A stretch of 64,000 nt of DNA, from NCBI GenBank assembly GCA_030490835.1, contig CM059971.1, forward strand, positions 46,052,012-46,116,011. Reading direction: 5' to 3'. Below are positions 34,133 through 47,400 of this stretch, piece by piece. Position 1 is the stretch's first letter. Each line of letters starts with the position of its first letter. The notes under the pieces were generated by a model, which was not told where the DNA came from, did no database searches, and was given only the letters and a program-made list of their open reading frames with translations. This DNA comes from Annona cherimola. Its lineage: Eukaryota; Streptophyta; Magnoliopsida; Magnoliales; Annonaceae. Made by a program: the position numbers and the translations under genes.

Positions 34133-36104
34133 TACCTCGACTAAGGCCTATTCCTCGTGCACATGCTCATTCTCATACACATGCCGGCATGATATTTGCA
34201 AATCATAAACAATTTCATAAAAAGCACTTAATAAATAATTTCGCAAAACGAACTTCAGTTCATGTAAAGCAGTTATAGGTATGGCCAACATTAAATAAAT
34301 TTCATAAAGCAACTTGCAAACAATTTCAAGCATTTTGGAAATAATTTGTAAAACATATAACTTGCTTACCTTCTTAGGAGGTGTCTTCGACCTTCTCTTT
34401 TCCTTTTCCTATTCAAGGAGAAATGATATTTTCATTTCTTCTATTCAAGCTGCTTCCCATGCATGCTCTATATTATTTGGGCATTATCTCTTTATGTGGA
34501 TATTTTTTTATCCATAAGTTCTTCAAAATTTTCATCCTTATATTTAAACATTAATCTCAAATTTTCTTTAAAATCACGCTGTTACTGTAGCAAATTACTG
34601 TAGAAATCACTGTAGCAGGTCACTGTTTATCCGAGTAACTGTTCACAGAGACGTGGTTACTGTTCATGGGTTCCAAAAATTGATATTTTTTCCAAAAATA
34701 AAAAATACCATGACATACCTTATGCCTAGTATATCATAGGAAATTACATACATTTTGAATTTATCATCATTTACTTGGCCAAAAAAATCATTTTCTCCAT
34801 ATACTAAAAATCAACATAAATTCACTTAAGCATAATCCTTAATTCCAAAAATCATGAAATTAATATATCATTATTCCAATATCATATTTATCATAATCAT
34901 ACATCCCAAATCGTCATTGATCAATTTTGGAGTATTATTTTCCCATATCATATGCTATCTTCCCGAATACCTTATCTTCGCTCCAAATTTTTGATGTTTT
35001 GGCATAATTCCATTTAAACATTATATCTATACTTGTTTTCTCATGATTAGGCATGATTTTACCCTACTTAACATCCAAAAGAAATTTGGGTAGAAATCAC
35101 TTACCCGAAGTGGAGATATACTACTTTTCCTCACCCTTTCTCTCTCCAACTTTCTCCTTCTTTCTCTAAAGGCCAAAAACGAATTTTGGGGGTGGGAATG
35201 CTTGAATTCCTCAAGCTTGGAGTGCCTTTGGACGTCCTCCCTGCCCCCCTATTTATACTTTTGATTTTTCACAAAATTGGATTTTACCCCCTAGCTTTGA
35301 GGTATTTTATTATAAATTGGTATTTCTTTTTAATTTTGAAAAATGCTTTGAGCCATGTGCTGCCCACCCTAGGCCTGCTCCAGCAACCCTATTGCAGCCC
35401 TATTTTCTACCTATTTTTTATTTTTAAAATTAATTAAATTAAGCTAAATTAATCCTAACCGTTGGTTAATGATAAGATTAATTTGTGGCCATTGGATTTG
35501 GCCCCAAAATTCAACAGCCCTTGCAACTCCCTGCATTGCAGCTGTATTTGCATTTAATTTTTTAATTAATTATTTATTTATTTATTAAAAAGTCAAAAGT
35601 AGCTTTAATTTAAAGTTAAGCTACTTTTTCGATCTCTAAATAACGCTTCATCTTGACCTTTGATTTATGATTTTCATCACATATTAACCCATTCATCATG
35701 TCCATCATGAATTTTTAACCATCCATAAAAAATTTCATCGAATTTCGACGCCCGGATTGCAATTTATGAATTTTTTTCTATTTTTCCACAAAAATCCAAA
35801 CTTGGATTAAAATATCCAATAGAATTGCTATTTTGTCTTGTAGTGATTAAATCTCTATTTTGTCTTTTTGTGATTAAGTTAATCCAAGTGATTAACTCTT
35901 AATCACGAGTCTTTGTCCTTGGTTACTATTCACGTGCACTATTCACGGGGTTAAATTCTTAATTGCATTATTTCAATCTCCAATACACATATCCATTAAT
36001 ATAATTTATGAATTTTCATTTATTCATAAAATAAATACAAAATTACAAATATCGAAATGACGCGTATACGGTCGAAATGACGCGCATACGGTCGGGGTTT
36101 CACA
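34133..36104 (-). repeat. Gyp-A 3' LTR, proximal part
   Basis: Starts on the minus strand TGTGAAACCCCGACCG next to the polypurine tract and runs to the Cop-2 insertion. It contains the TATA box (35248), the exon-like block (34370-34408) with GTAAGCAAG, and a run of ACTGT words (34580-34670) that is longer than in the 5' LTR. Confidence 0.92.
35248..35257 (-). promoter_or_regulatory. TATA box, Gyp-A 3' LTR
   Basis: On the minus strand TATAAATAGG, identical to that of the 5' LTR and of Gyp-A'. Confidence 0.7.
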
Positions 36105-36119
36105 ATTCTCTCCCCCTTA
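36105..36119 (-). other. Polypurine tract of Gyp-A
   Basis: On the minus strand GTAAGGGGGAGAGAAT abuts the LTR start TGTGAAACC. Confidence 0.85.
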
Positions 36120-36140
36120 CAATAGGTTTCGTCCCGAAAC

Positions 36141-39100
36141 CTATCTTTCCTTAAATAATTGAGGATATTTTCTTTCAACTTCCTCTCGTAACTCCCAAGT
36201 AGCTTCGGATTCTGAATATCAATTCCATTGTACCTTTACATATTCGATCTCTCTGTTTCGAAACTTCTTGATCTTGAAATCCAATATTTTAATTGGTCTT
36301 TCCTCATAGTTTAAATGTTCTTGGATTGGCAAATTATCTGCTATCAACACATGGGTAGGATCAGAAACATATTTCCTTAGCATGGAGATGTGAAACACAT
36401 TGTGGATGGCACTAAGGGCTGGTGGCAGAGCTATTCTATAGGCTAGATTGCCTATCTTTTCCAAAACTTCAAAGGGCCTAACATATCTTGGGTTTAATTT
36501 TCCCCTCTTTCCAAACCGGGTGACTCCTTTGAATGGTGTTACCTTAACAAATACGTGATCACCAACTTGGATATTTAAATTCCTTCTTTTGTAATTGGTG
36601 TAACTCTTTTGCTTGCTCTGGGCTGTGAGTATACACTGGCGAATCACTTGAACTTTTTCCGTCATTCTCTTTGAGAGGTCTGGAGCCAATTTTCTTTCTC
36701 CCACTTCATCCCAGTTTAGAGGAGTTCTGCATTTTCGTCCATATAAAGCTTCAAATGGGGCCATTTGAATACTTGCTTTATAACTGTTGTTATAAGCAAA
36801 TTCTGCCATAGCCAAATATTCATCCCATGATCCTCCAAATTCTACTGTGCACATTCTCAGCATATCCTCTACTATTTGATTTACCCTTTCTGTCTGCCCA
36901 TCAGTTTGAGGATGAAATGCTGTGCTGAATTTAACTTGCATACCTAAGGTTTGATGTAAACTTTTCCAAAATCGAGATGTAAAACTGGAATCTCGATCGG
37001 AAACTATTGACTTAGGTACTCCATGCAGTCTCATTATCTCCTTATAATAAATTTTAGCCAATCGCTCAGCAGTAAAAATTTTCTTGATGGCTAGGAAATG
37101 AGCCACCTTTGATAATCTATCTACTATGACCCATATAGCATCATTTCCATTATAGGTTCTTGGCAACCCTTCAATAAAATCCATAGTAATATCATCCCAT
37201 TTCCATTCTGGAATTTCTAGCGACCGTAATTTTCTAGGGGTTCTTTGATGATCAGCCTTAACCCTTTGACAGGTTAGGCACTTAGCCACATATTCAGCAA
37301 TTTCTCTTTTCATATTATTCCACCAATATATCTTTTTGATGTCTTGATACATCTTGGTGCTACCTGGATGCATCGAAAATGGAGAGAAATGTGCTTCTTT
37401 CAATATCTGTTCCTTTACTTCCTCTTGATTGGGTATACATAGACGACCCCTATATCTGTACATCCCATGTTCATCTTGTATGTATTCACTGGGATTTTTT
37501 TTGATCATTTTCTCCACATAATTCTTGAAATCCTCATTTTCTTGTTGAGTCATTTTAATTTGCTTAAATAAATTTGACTGGATTTGTAATTGAGACAATC
37601 TGACTTGTACCCCAGATGGGATTACAATTAGCTCTAATTGTCTCAATTCTTGTAGTAGCCCTTCTTCCTTTGTGATGAGATGTGCTAAGCTAACATTTCT
37701 ACTTAGCGCATCGGCTACTATATTGGCTTTGCCTGGATGATATAAAATGTCGAGGTCATAATCTTTTAGTAACTCGAGCCATCTTCTTTGCCTCATATTT
37801 AACTCCTTTTGAGTAAAAATATATTTGAGGCTCTTATGATCAGTATAGACCTCACATTTAACTCCATATAAATAATGTCTCCAAATTTTCAAGGCAAAGA
37901 CTACTGCTGCCAATTCTAAATCATGGGTTGGATAGTTTACCTCATTTAGCTTGAGTTGTCGGGATGCGTATGATATAACTTTTCCATTTTGCATCAGTAC
38001 ACATCCTAATCCTTTCTTTGAAGCATCACTATAGATCACAAACCCTTCCTTCTCCGTAGGTAGTGTTAGAATTGGAGCTTTTACCAGTCTTTTCTTTAAT
38101 TCCTGGAAGCTATTCTCATATTTTTGTGTCCATTCATACCTAACTCCTTTCCTTGTTAGCTTTGTGAGTGGAGTTGACAATTGTGAGAATCCTTCCACAA
38201 ATCTTCTGTAGTAGCCAGCTAATCGTAAGAAACTTCTTATTTCCGTGATATTTGTTGGCTGTGGCCACTTTGTTATTGCCTCAATCTTTTGAGGATCTAC
38301 TTGTACTCCCTCCTCGGATATAATGTGGCCGAGAAAAGCTACGTGTTTCAACCAAAACTCACATTTTTTGAATTTAGCATATAATTTTTCCCTTCGAAGA
38401 ATTTCCAACACTATTCTTAAATGCTTCTCATGTTCTTCTTCTGTCTTTGAATAAATTAATATATCATCAATGAATACCACCACAAATTGATCTAAAAATT
38501 CTCGAAAAATTATGTTCATCATATCCATAAACACAGCTGGGGCATTCGTTAGTCCAAATGGCATGACTAAGAATTCATAATGCCCATATCTTGTTCTGAA
38601 TGCTGTTTTATGGATGTCCTTTGGACATATTCTCAACTGGTGGTAACCTGACTGTAAATTAACTTTTGAAAATGTGGAAGCTCCTTTCAACTGATCAAAA
38701 AGGTCATCTATTCTTGGGAGTGGGTACTTATTTTTTACCGTTACTTTATTCAATTCTCTGTAATCAATATAGAGTCTCAAACTCCCATCCTTTTTCCTTA
38801 CAAATAATACTGGAGCTCCCCAAGGTGATGCACTGGGTCTAATAAACCCCTTATCTAATAAATCTTGAATTTGTACTTTCAACTCAGCCAATTTGGCTGG
38901 TGCCATCCTATATAGGGCCTTAGATATTGGGGCTGTTCCTGGAATAATTTCTATCTCCATATTCATCTCTCTTTCTGGTGGTAAATTACATAGTTCTTTT
39001 GGAAAAATATCTGGAAATTCCTTTACCACTGGAATTTGTTCCATAGGTACCCCATCTCTTATTGTGTTTATAGAGACCAGATAAGCTGTACATTGTTGGC

Positions 39101-39737
39101 GCATCAGCTTAGCTGCTTTCATAGCTGATACCATCCTTATTGTGTTTTCTGGCTGTCTTATTTTATTGATCTCTATTTTATCTTTTGATGCTTCAAATTG
39201 CACCTTTTTATTTCTACAATCAATTGTCGCACCCCATTGACTTAGCCAATCCATCCCTAATATGACATCAAACTCTGTCATGGGTAATAGGATGAGATCA
39301 GCTTCCAATATTTTTGTTCCTATCCTGATAGGACATGCTTTGCAGATTTGATTTATACTTGCCAATCTATATACTGGGGATTCTACATGTATAGTACTAC
39401 TGGTTTCCTCTACCCGTAGTGCGTGTGTGATTACGAATTGGTATGATATAAATGAATGCGTACCTCCATAATCAAATAAAGCTACTGCAGAATTTCCCAA
39501 AATGTAAATCATACATGTAATCACTTTTTCCTCCATCTCTTGTGACTCCGTTCGGGTGAGGGCTTGGACACGCACTGGGTTGGTAACAGTACCGGGTAGA
39601 TTAGCTATGGCGGGGACTTTTTGCTGGGTCGGCCTCCCTCGAGCTTGTGCTCCTCGTGGCTTATTCGGACAATTCGGCGAAATGTGTCTGACCTGACCAC
39701 AGTTGAAGCACTTTATTATCTTGGCTTCGTCGGTCCC
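36141..39737 (-). pseudogene. Gyp-A pol (protease-RT-RNase H-integrase), nearly open but inactivated
   Basis: In frame with gag after a TGA, then open for more than 1100 codons to a TGA at 36219-36221. A second CCHC knuckle ([14 protein letters not shown]) opens the segment. Protease: the expected DSG reads DYG ([12 protein letters not shown]). RT: the motif-A Asp is Asn ([12 protein letters not shown]), while FIDD and ILIYSK are intact. The RNase H and integrase HHCC (CLTCQRVK), the DDE region ([25 protein letters not shown]) and the C-terminal part follow. The TGA at 36219 replaces a CGA and cuts off the chromodomain-like tail (YSESEATWELREE), whose ancestral stop is at 36141. Confidence 0.93.
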
Positions 39738-40844
39738 TCAGTCCCAGGCCACATGACCCGTTTGGCCACATTTGTAGCATTTCCCCGTTACCTGTAAACA
39801 TTCGCCTGAATGGTGCTTGTGGCAAGTACTGCAAGTCAAGGTGCTCTGTGTCTTGTCATCGATTTTCTTTCTCTCGGCAATTCCCCTTTTTCCTTTATTA
39901 GCCTCACCTTCCTTGGAGGCTGAAAAGAATTGTTTTTGAGCTTGCCTAAGCTCTTGAGTCCTCATAGACTCCATCTCCAATGCCCTAGCCCTTTCAATGC
40001 TAGAGGCATAGTCCTTTATTAGTAATGGGGCTAACCCCTCTCTTAGTTGGGGTCTCAATCCCCTCTGGAACCTTTGTGCCTTATTTTTCGGCACATTGGC
40101 GATCCATGGAACATATCTTACCAAGGCATTGAATTTTGTAGCATATTCTGTGACTGTCATCCTGCCTTGGTAAAGCTGTTCAAACTCTATCACCCTCTGG
40201 CTCTGTAGCCCTACAGGGAGATATTCTTTATTGAATTCCTCCAAAAACTCATGCCACGAAACTTGCTCTGGATGTGGCATAGTGACCATCAGCGTTTCCC
40301 ACCATTCATAAGCATCTTTTATCAGCAGGTGGGTAGCGCACAACACTTTCTGCTGATCATTGCAAGGTGATATCCTGAATAATTTCTTAATCTCTGTGAT
40401 CCACTGTTCGGCAATGAGGGGGTCTGGTTCCCTTGCAAACTTAGGCGGACGCTGGGCAAGAAAGGCATTGATAGCCTTTCTGTCGGCCTCAAGGAGACTA
40501 TCCTCCACTCCCCTTGATGTGCCGGGATTGGCCGAGGGCCTTGGCCTTTCCCCGTCTCCTCCTGATGGCGGGGCCTGCTGGTTCCATATTTCTTGCAATA
40601 ACCCAGCAGCCTGGGCTGTCCATTGCTGCATAGCTTTTTCGATAGCCGCAGCAATTTTTTCTTCTATATTGACCTCTGCTTGAGGTGTAGGGCTTTCCCC
40701 TCGCAGCGGGCGGGTCCTAGAGGATTGCTCCTCAGATTTTGTCCTACTAGTCCTTTTACTGGCCTCGCCCCTTGACTAATTGACTGATTCTTCCATCGGG
40801 GCCTTTCCTTTGTTGGCTCTCGCTCTAGCTCTGGTGAGCGGCAT
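39738..40844 (-). pseudogene. Gyp-A gag, two nonsense codons
   Basis: The start is taken at the ATG at 40844 (MPLTRARARANKGKAP), because this reading is in frame with the body. A TAG at 40776-40778 stops it after 22 codons. The rest is open from there: a Gag domain (AINAFLAQRPPKF, ATHLLIKDAYEWWE, GRMTVTEYATKFNAL) and a CCHC knuckle CYKCGQTGHVAWD. The TGA at 39738-39740 falls exactly on the fourth zinc ligand, a Cys in the homologous Gyp-B knuckle. Downstream reading continues in the same frame into pol, so gag-pol was once one frame. Confidence 0.9.
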
Positions 40845-40967
40845 TTTCAACTTCATGAAACATTTATTAGTATAACATCAATATTCATCAATAATAAATA
40901 AATCAATCATGATTTCATGTAATCTAGCTTAGTCATTTCTTTCCTTTTCTGCCTATTTACCAATCCA

Positions 40968-40980
40968 TGCTCTGATACCA
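40968..40980 (-). other. Primer-binding site of Gyp-A
   Basis: On the minus strand TGGTATCAGAGCA, five bases from the 5' LTR end. Confidence 0.88.
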
Positions 40981-41778
40981 ACATCTGTGGCGTCCCGATC
41001 CGAGGTGTCTAGAAGCCTTATTCCGGGATCGTTTTGATTGGTAAACGTGACTCAGGATTGTTGCCCTGATCACACGGCAGGATTTTTTTTTCATTAATAC
41101 ATGGAAAATTTCCATCATTCATCTATCATGAAATATATTTCACATATCACAGTTATGGACCAAAACTGTTTCATAAAACAAAAATATTCATTTCTATCTA
41201 AAAATTATCATCATTGTTTTTATATAAAATTTACATATACAATATTTCATCAAAACTACATGTCATTTTACGTGCTGCCTTCATCATCTTTTCCTGTCTG
41301 TTGTTGAAAAAGCATGGGTGAGTAATAATACTCAGTAAGCAAGTTATGCATAATTTTTCAATCATTTTCATGCATTTCATAAAATGCAAATGTAATGCAT
41401 ACATAGCATTCATGACATTCCTTTGGATGCGACGCTAGCTAGGCGCCCATCCCATACATGCTCCCATTTCAGGGAGGTCGCCGCCGGCCTGGGCCTATTA
41501 AGCGACTTGGCAATAGCGAGGGGGACATCCGATCCTCTTACTACCTCGACTAAGGCCTATTCCTCGTGCACATGCTCATTCTCATACACATGGCGGCATG
41601 ATATTTGCAAATCATAAACAATTTCATAAAAAACGTTTAATAAATAATTTCGCAAAACGAACTTCGGTTCATGTAAAGCAGTTATAGGTATGGCCAACCT
41701 TAAATAAATTTCATAAAGCAACTTGCAAACAATTTCAAGCATTTTGGAAATAATTTGCAAAACATATAACTTGCTTAC

Positions 41779-41817
41779 CTTCTTAGGAGGTGTCTTCGAC
41801 CTTCTCTTTTCCTTTTC
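41779..41817 (-). other. Exon-like purine-rich block, Gyp-A 5' LTR
   Basis: On the minus strand a 39-nt block beginning GAAAAGGAAAAGAGAAGG, preceded by CTCCTTGAATAG and followed by GTAAGCAAG. It is the homologue of the blocks in the other Gypsy LTRs. Confidence 0.45.
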
Positions 41818-42625
41818 CTATTCAAGGAGAAATGATATTTTCATTTCTTCTATTCAAGCTGCTTCTCATGCATGCTCTATATTATTTGGGCATTATCTCT
41901 TTATGTGGATATTTTTTTATCCATAAGTTCTTCAAAATTTTCATCCTTATATTTAAATATTAATCTCAAATTTTCTTCAAAATCACACTGTTACTGTAGC
42001 AAATTACTGTAGCAGATCACTGTTCATCTGAGTTACTGTTCACAGAGACGTGGTTACTGTTCATGGGTTCCAAAAATAAAAAATACCATGACATACCTTA
42101 TGCCTAGTATATCATAGGACATTTCATACATTTTGAATTTATCATAATTTACTTGGCCAAAAAAATCATTTTCTCCATATACTAAAAATCAACATAAATT
42201 CACTTAAGCATAATCCTTAATTCCAAAAATTATGAAATTAATATATCATTATTCTAATATCATATTTATCATAATTATACATCCCAAATAATCATTTATC
42301 AGTTTTGGAGCATTATTTTCACATGTCATATGCTATCTTCCCGAATACCCTATCTTCGCTCCAAATTTTTGATGTTTTGGCATAATTCCATTTAAACATT
42401 ATATCTATAATTATTTTCTCATGCTTAGGCATGATTTTACCCTACTTAACATCCAAAAGAAATTTGGGTAGAAATCACTTACCCGAAGTGGAGATATACT
42501 ACTTTTCCTCACCCTTTCTCTCTCCAACTTTCTCCTTCTTTCTCTAAAGGCCAAAAACGAATTTTGGAGGTGGGAATGCTTGAATTCCTCAAGCTTGGAG
42601 TGCCTTTGGAAGTCCTCCCTGCCCA

Positions 42626-42635
42626 CCTATTTATA
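42626..42635 (-). promoter_or_regulatory. TATA box, Gyp-A 5' LTR
   Basis: On the minus strand TATAAATAGG, about 145 bp upstream of the donor-like GTAAGTG. Confidence 0.72.
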
Positions 42636-43488
42636 CTTTTTGATTTTTCACAAAATTGGATTTTACCCCCTAGCTTTGAGGTATTTAATTATAAATTGGT
42701 ATTTCTTTTTAATTTTGAAAAATTCTTTGAGCCATGTGCTGCCCACCCTAGGCCTGCTCCAACAACCCTATTGCAGCCCTATTTTCTACCTATTTTTTTA
42801 TTTTTAAAATTAATTAAATTAAGCTAAATTAATCCTAACCGTTGGTTAATGATAAGATTAATTTGTGGCCATTGGATTTGGCCCCAAAAGTCAACAGCCC
42901 CTGCAACTCCCTGCATTGCAGCTGTATTTGCATTTAATTAATTAATTAATTAATTATTTATTTATTAAAAAGTCAAAAGTAGCTTTAATTTAAAGTTAAG
43001 CTACTTTTTCGATCTCTAAATGACGCTTCATCTTGACCTTTGATTTGTGATTTTCATCACATCTTAACCCATTCATCATGTCCATCATGAATTTTTAACC
43101 ATCCATAAAAAAATTCATCGAATTTCGACGCTCGGATTGCAATTTATGGATTTTTTTCTATTTTTCCACAAAAATCCAAACTTGGATTAAAATATCCAAA
43201 AGAATTGCTATTTTGTCTTGTAGTGATTAAATCTCTATTTTGTCTTTTTGTGGTTAAGTAAATCCAAGTGATTAACTCTTAATCATGGGTCTTAGTCCTT
43301 AGTTACTATTCACATGCACTATTCACGTGCACTATTCTTAATTGCATTATTTCAATCTCCAATACACATATCCATTAATATAATTTATAAATTTTCATTT
43401 ATTCATAAAATAATTACAAAATTACAAATATCGAAATGACGCGTATACGGTCGAAATGACGCGCATACGGTCGGGGTTTCACACAACA

Positions 43489-44060
43489 GGATGCATATTC
43501 TTTTCCACCAGCACCTCCAGGTTCCCCCCTAGGTATCCTCCACCCCATCTGCAAGGCAGTTATCAGCAGAGGCCAAATATTGAGGAGTCTAGCAGCAGGG
43601 CTCCTAGAGCTGAGGTTCTTTCGGCTTATCGCCCTGGATTTTTAGGGACCCTTTGAACTCCCACAGACTACATACATCCCCAGGATCTTTAGTCGTTATG
43701 GGACAATACTCTAGCACCTATACCTCCCAATTTAGGACCCTGGTATAAGTTTGAAGAGGGTATCTTCAATTTCGATATTGAATGAGTTGGGAGAATATTT
43801 GATAGAGAGAGAAAGAGATGGTTCCTTTCATAGAGGAGGGTCGAGCTCGAGGATTTATGGATCCACCTGAACATATTCCTTGTCCTAGTGAGGTTATAAT
43901 TCATGTAGATAGAAGTACGAGTAATTTGTTTGCACTTGGAGCACCATTACGATACCTTGAACTAGTTGAGTGTGAAGAAAAAGAGAATGATGAAAGTGAT
44001 AGCAGTAATGATAGTAGCGATGATAATAATGATGGCGAAGAAGAGAATAACCTTGCCTAG
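43489..44060 (+). pseudogene. Gyp-B ORF1, C-terminal part
   Basis: Resumes after Gyp-A with a Pro-rich stretch (FPPAPPGSP; then, in a shifted frame, RYPPPHLQGSYQQRP). After several stops it ends in an open acidic reading (DESDSSNDSSDDNND, EEENNLA, stop at 44058). Joined length is about 228 codons, the same as Gyp-E ORF1. I recognise no known domain. From 44061 to 44444 there is only AT-rich spacer. Confidence 0.6.
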
Positions 44061-44444
44061 TCAGACACTAGCACTATTATAGAGAAACCTAGCCAAATGT
44101 CGCCTAGGCATAGGCATTATCGCTACTTCAGGAGGAGAGCGGATAGACGATGAATTTTCTTTGTTTTTATGAACTTCAATATGTATAATTATGAAATGAG
44201 GATACTTTGTTATGATGTGATGTATATATATAAGTGTGATGTGTGTAACATATTTTGTGATGTTAAAAAGTATGGTTTATGGAATGAATGATGATGGATG
44301 TTTATTAATGTGAAATATATGAATGAATGAATGATTGTGAATGTGTAAATTGATTATTAATTATGCAATGATGATATATATATAATGATCGAACAATAAT
44401 TATGAATGAAAGATTATGTGCTTTTATATATTCAAAAAAACATT

Positions 44445-47400
44445 ATAGTGGAAACAAGATCAGGAAGGAGAACAAATAAAGGAAAGGAAGTTGCTGAAGA
44501 AATCCCCAGCCAACATGAGGTTAGAGAGACTAGCAGGCCTAAAAGGCCGGAACCTGAATCAAGTAGGGAAAGTTCAAGAACTTAACAAAGACGAGAAAAC
44601 TTAAGTCCCAAAAGAAATGTAGGAGAAGAATATGAGTCAAGACAAGGTCGACTCATCGAAGAAAGGGTAGCTGCAGCAGTAAAGGAAGCAATGCAGCAAG
44701 CTACTCACGAATGGGTAGCACAGACTACAGATATTATTCAGGGTTTATGGGAAAGGACACAGTAGGACCAGTTGGGCAGTACTGAAAGAGATAGAGCCAT
44801 CCCGACGGTTGGCCCGACTCCCACGATAGCACCTACAGAAGATGAAAATCAACCAATGGAAGCTGATAGGAGGGCGATTAATGCATTCTTAGCCTAGCGA
44901 CCCCCAAAATATTTAGGAGAACCTGACCCGGTACAGACTGAGCAAAGGATAACGGAGATCAAGAAATTATTCAGAATCTCTCTGTGTAACGATCAGTAGA
45001 AGGTATTGTGTGCCACACATTTACTGATTAAAGATGCACATGAATGGTGGGAAACAATGTTGGTCACAATGCCACGACAAGAAGAGGTGTCCTGGCAGAC
45101 ATTTGTTGATGAGTTTAATAAGGAATACCTCCTTGTTGGATTACAAAGTCAGAAAGTGATAGAATTTGAAAGACTTTATCAAGGGAGGATGTCTGTCACT
45201 GAATATGCTACAAAGTTCAATGCCTTAGTTAGGTATGCGCCTTGGATTACCAATGTGCCAGAAAATAAGGCACAAAGATTCCAACAAGGACTAAGGCCGT
45301 ACCTCAAAAAAAGCCTTGCCCCTTTGCTAATTGAGGATTATGCTTCATGTCTTGAGAGGGAAAGAGCATTGGAAATTGAGGCATTAAGAACACAGGAATT
45401 AAGACTTGAGTCAAAGATGTTCAGCTTTGGAACAAAGGAAGCTGAATCAGGGAAGGAAAGGGCTAAGAAAGGAAATGTGAAGAAAGGAAGAGGAGCCCCA
45501 AAGAAGAAACTCCTGCCTTTCTATAGAAAATGTCAAAGGCGACATGCAGGCGAGTGTTTAAAAGGCTCAAATCAGTGCTCTAAATGTGGGCAAGAAGTCC
45601 ATGTAGCCAAGGAATGCAGAATGGGTGAAGTAAAGGTCATTAAATGTTATATTTGTGACCAAACAGAACATATCGCTCCAAACTGTCCGAATAAGGCACA
45701 AACGTCACAAGGGCGTGGAAGACCCGCGCAACTCAGGATACCCGGAACAATGAATAAGCAGGGAACTACTACGAATCTGCTACACGTGCATGCTTTGACT
45801 CGAACAGCGTCTCAAGAGAAAGAGGAGAAGTTGGTCACAGGTATGGTTTATATTTTAGGAAATTCGACAATTGCTTTGTTTGATTCTGGTGCTAGTCACT
45901 CATTCATAGCATGCCAATATGTGGCCACCCATGCACTACCGGTAGAGGAAACCAATGAGATAATCCACGTAGAATCCCCTATGTACAGATTATCCAGTAC
46001 TAGCCAAGTATGCAAAGCATGCCCAATTAGGATAGGATCGTTGATTTTAGAAGCTAACTTGATCCTATTACCTATGACAAAATTTGATATAATATTGGGT
46101 ATGGATTGGTTGAGTCAATGGGGAGCTACGATTGACTATAAAAATAAAAAGGTACAAATTGAAGCAGCCCCAAAAAAAGAAATAGCAATTGGAAAGCTAA
46201 GATAGCTTGAAAATTCTACGATATTAATATCGTCCATGAAAGTGGTCAAGATGATCCGCCAAAGGTGCCAAGCTTATCTGGTATCAATTAATGTGGAGAA
46301 AGGTATGGAGATAGAAATAAATCAAATTCATATGGTAAGAGAATTTCCTGATGTATTTCCAAAGGAATTAATCACATTACCTCCACAAAGGGAAATGGAT
46401 ATGACTATAGACATCATACCAGGTACAGCTCGAATATCAAAGACTCCAAATAGAATGGCACCGACTGAAATGAATGAGTTAAGAACTCAAATATAGGAGC
46501 TACTAGACAAAGGTTTCGTTAGACCTAGTGTATCACCCTGGGGAGCTCCAGTATTATTTGTAAGAAAGAAGGATGAAAGTTTGAGGTTATGCATTGATTA
46601 CAGGAAATTAAATAAGATCACGGTGAAAAATAAATATCCACTTCCCAGGATCGATGATTTGTTTGATCAATTGCAATGAGCTACCACTTTCTATAAGATT
46701 GATTTACAGTCAGGGTATCATCAGTTGAGAATATGTCCTACCGATGTTCACAAAACAGCTTTTCAAACTAGGTATGGACATTATGAATTTTTAGTGATGC
46801 CTTTTGGGCTCACTAATGCCCCTGCTGTATTCATGGATATGATGAATAGGGTATTTCGGGACTATCTTGATCAATTTGTGGTGGTATTTATCGATAATGT
46901 TCTAATTTATTCCAAAACAAAGAAAGAACATGAGTTTCATTTACGAAAAGTATTGGAAAGGCTGAGGAAAGAGAAATTGTATGCTAAGCTAAAGAAATAT
47001 GAATTTCGGCAGAAGCAAGTAGGATTTCTGGGTCATATAATATCAGAAAAAGGGATTCAGGTTGATCCTCAAAAGATTGAGGCAATTTTGAAATGACGAA
47101 GGCCGATGACCATCACAGAAATCTGAAGTTTTCTTGGGTTGGCAGGGTATTACAAAAGGTTTGTTGAAGGATTTTCTTAGTTATCAGCCCCATTAACAAG
47201 ATTAACTCGTAAAGGAGTCAAGTATGTATAGTCTGAAGAATGTGAGCGCAGTTTTCAGGAGTTAAAGTAGCGGTTAGTAGAAGCACATATCCTAACCCTA
47301 CCCGAAGGAAATGAAGGTTTTGTGGTATATAGTGATGCTTCAAGAAAGGGTTTCGATTGTGTATTGATGCAGAGAGGAAAGGCAATAGCTTATGCATCGC

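Larger units (their letters stand above)
22805..43483 (-). mobile_element. Gyp-A: chromovirus-like Gypsy element carrying Cop-2
   Basis: The target duplication CAACA flanks it at 22800-22804 and 43484-43488. Without Cop-2 and its target duplication it is about 9.9 kb. The order on the minus strand is 5' LTR 43483-40986, primer-binding site, gag, pol, polypurine tract, 3' LTR 36104-34133 plus 23360-22805. The pol order (protease, RT, RNase H, integrase) is Gypsy, and the chromodomain-like tail suggests the Tekay/Del clade. Nonsense codons and changed catalytic residues make it inactive. Confidence 0.95.
40986..43483 (-). repeat. Gyp-A 5' LTR (2498 bp)
   Basis: Bounded by TGTGAAACCCC and GACGCCACA, with CAACA outside. 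It shares with the 3' LTR the TATA box at 42626-42635, a donor-like CGGGTAAGTG (about 42480), the exon-like block at 41779 and the terminal block. Scattered substitutions and small indels against the 3' LTR show this is an older insertion than Cop-2. Confidence 0.93.
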
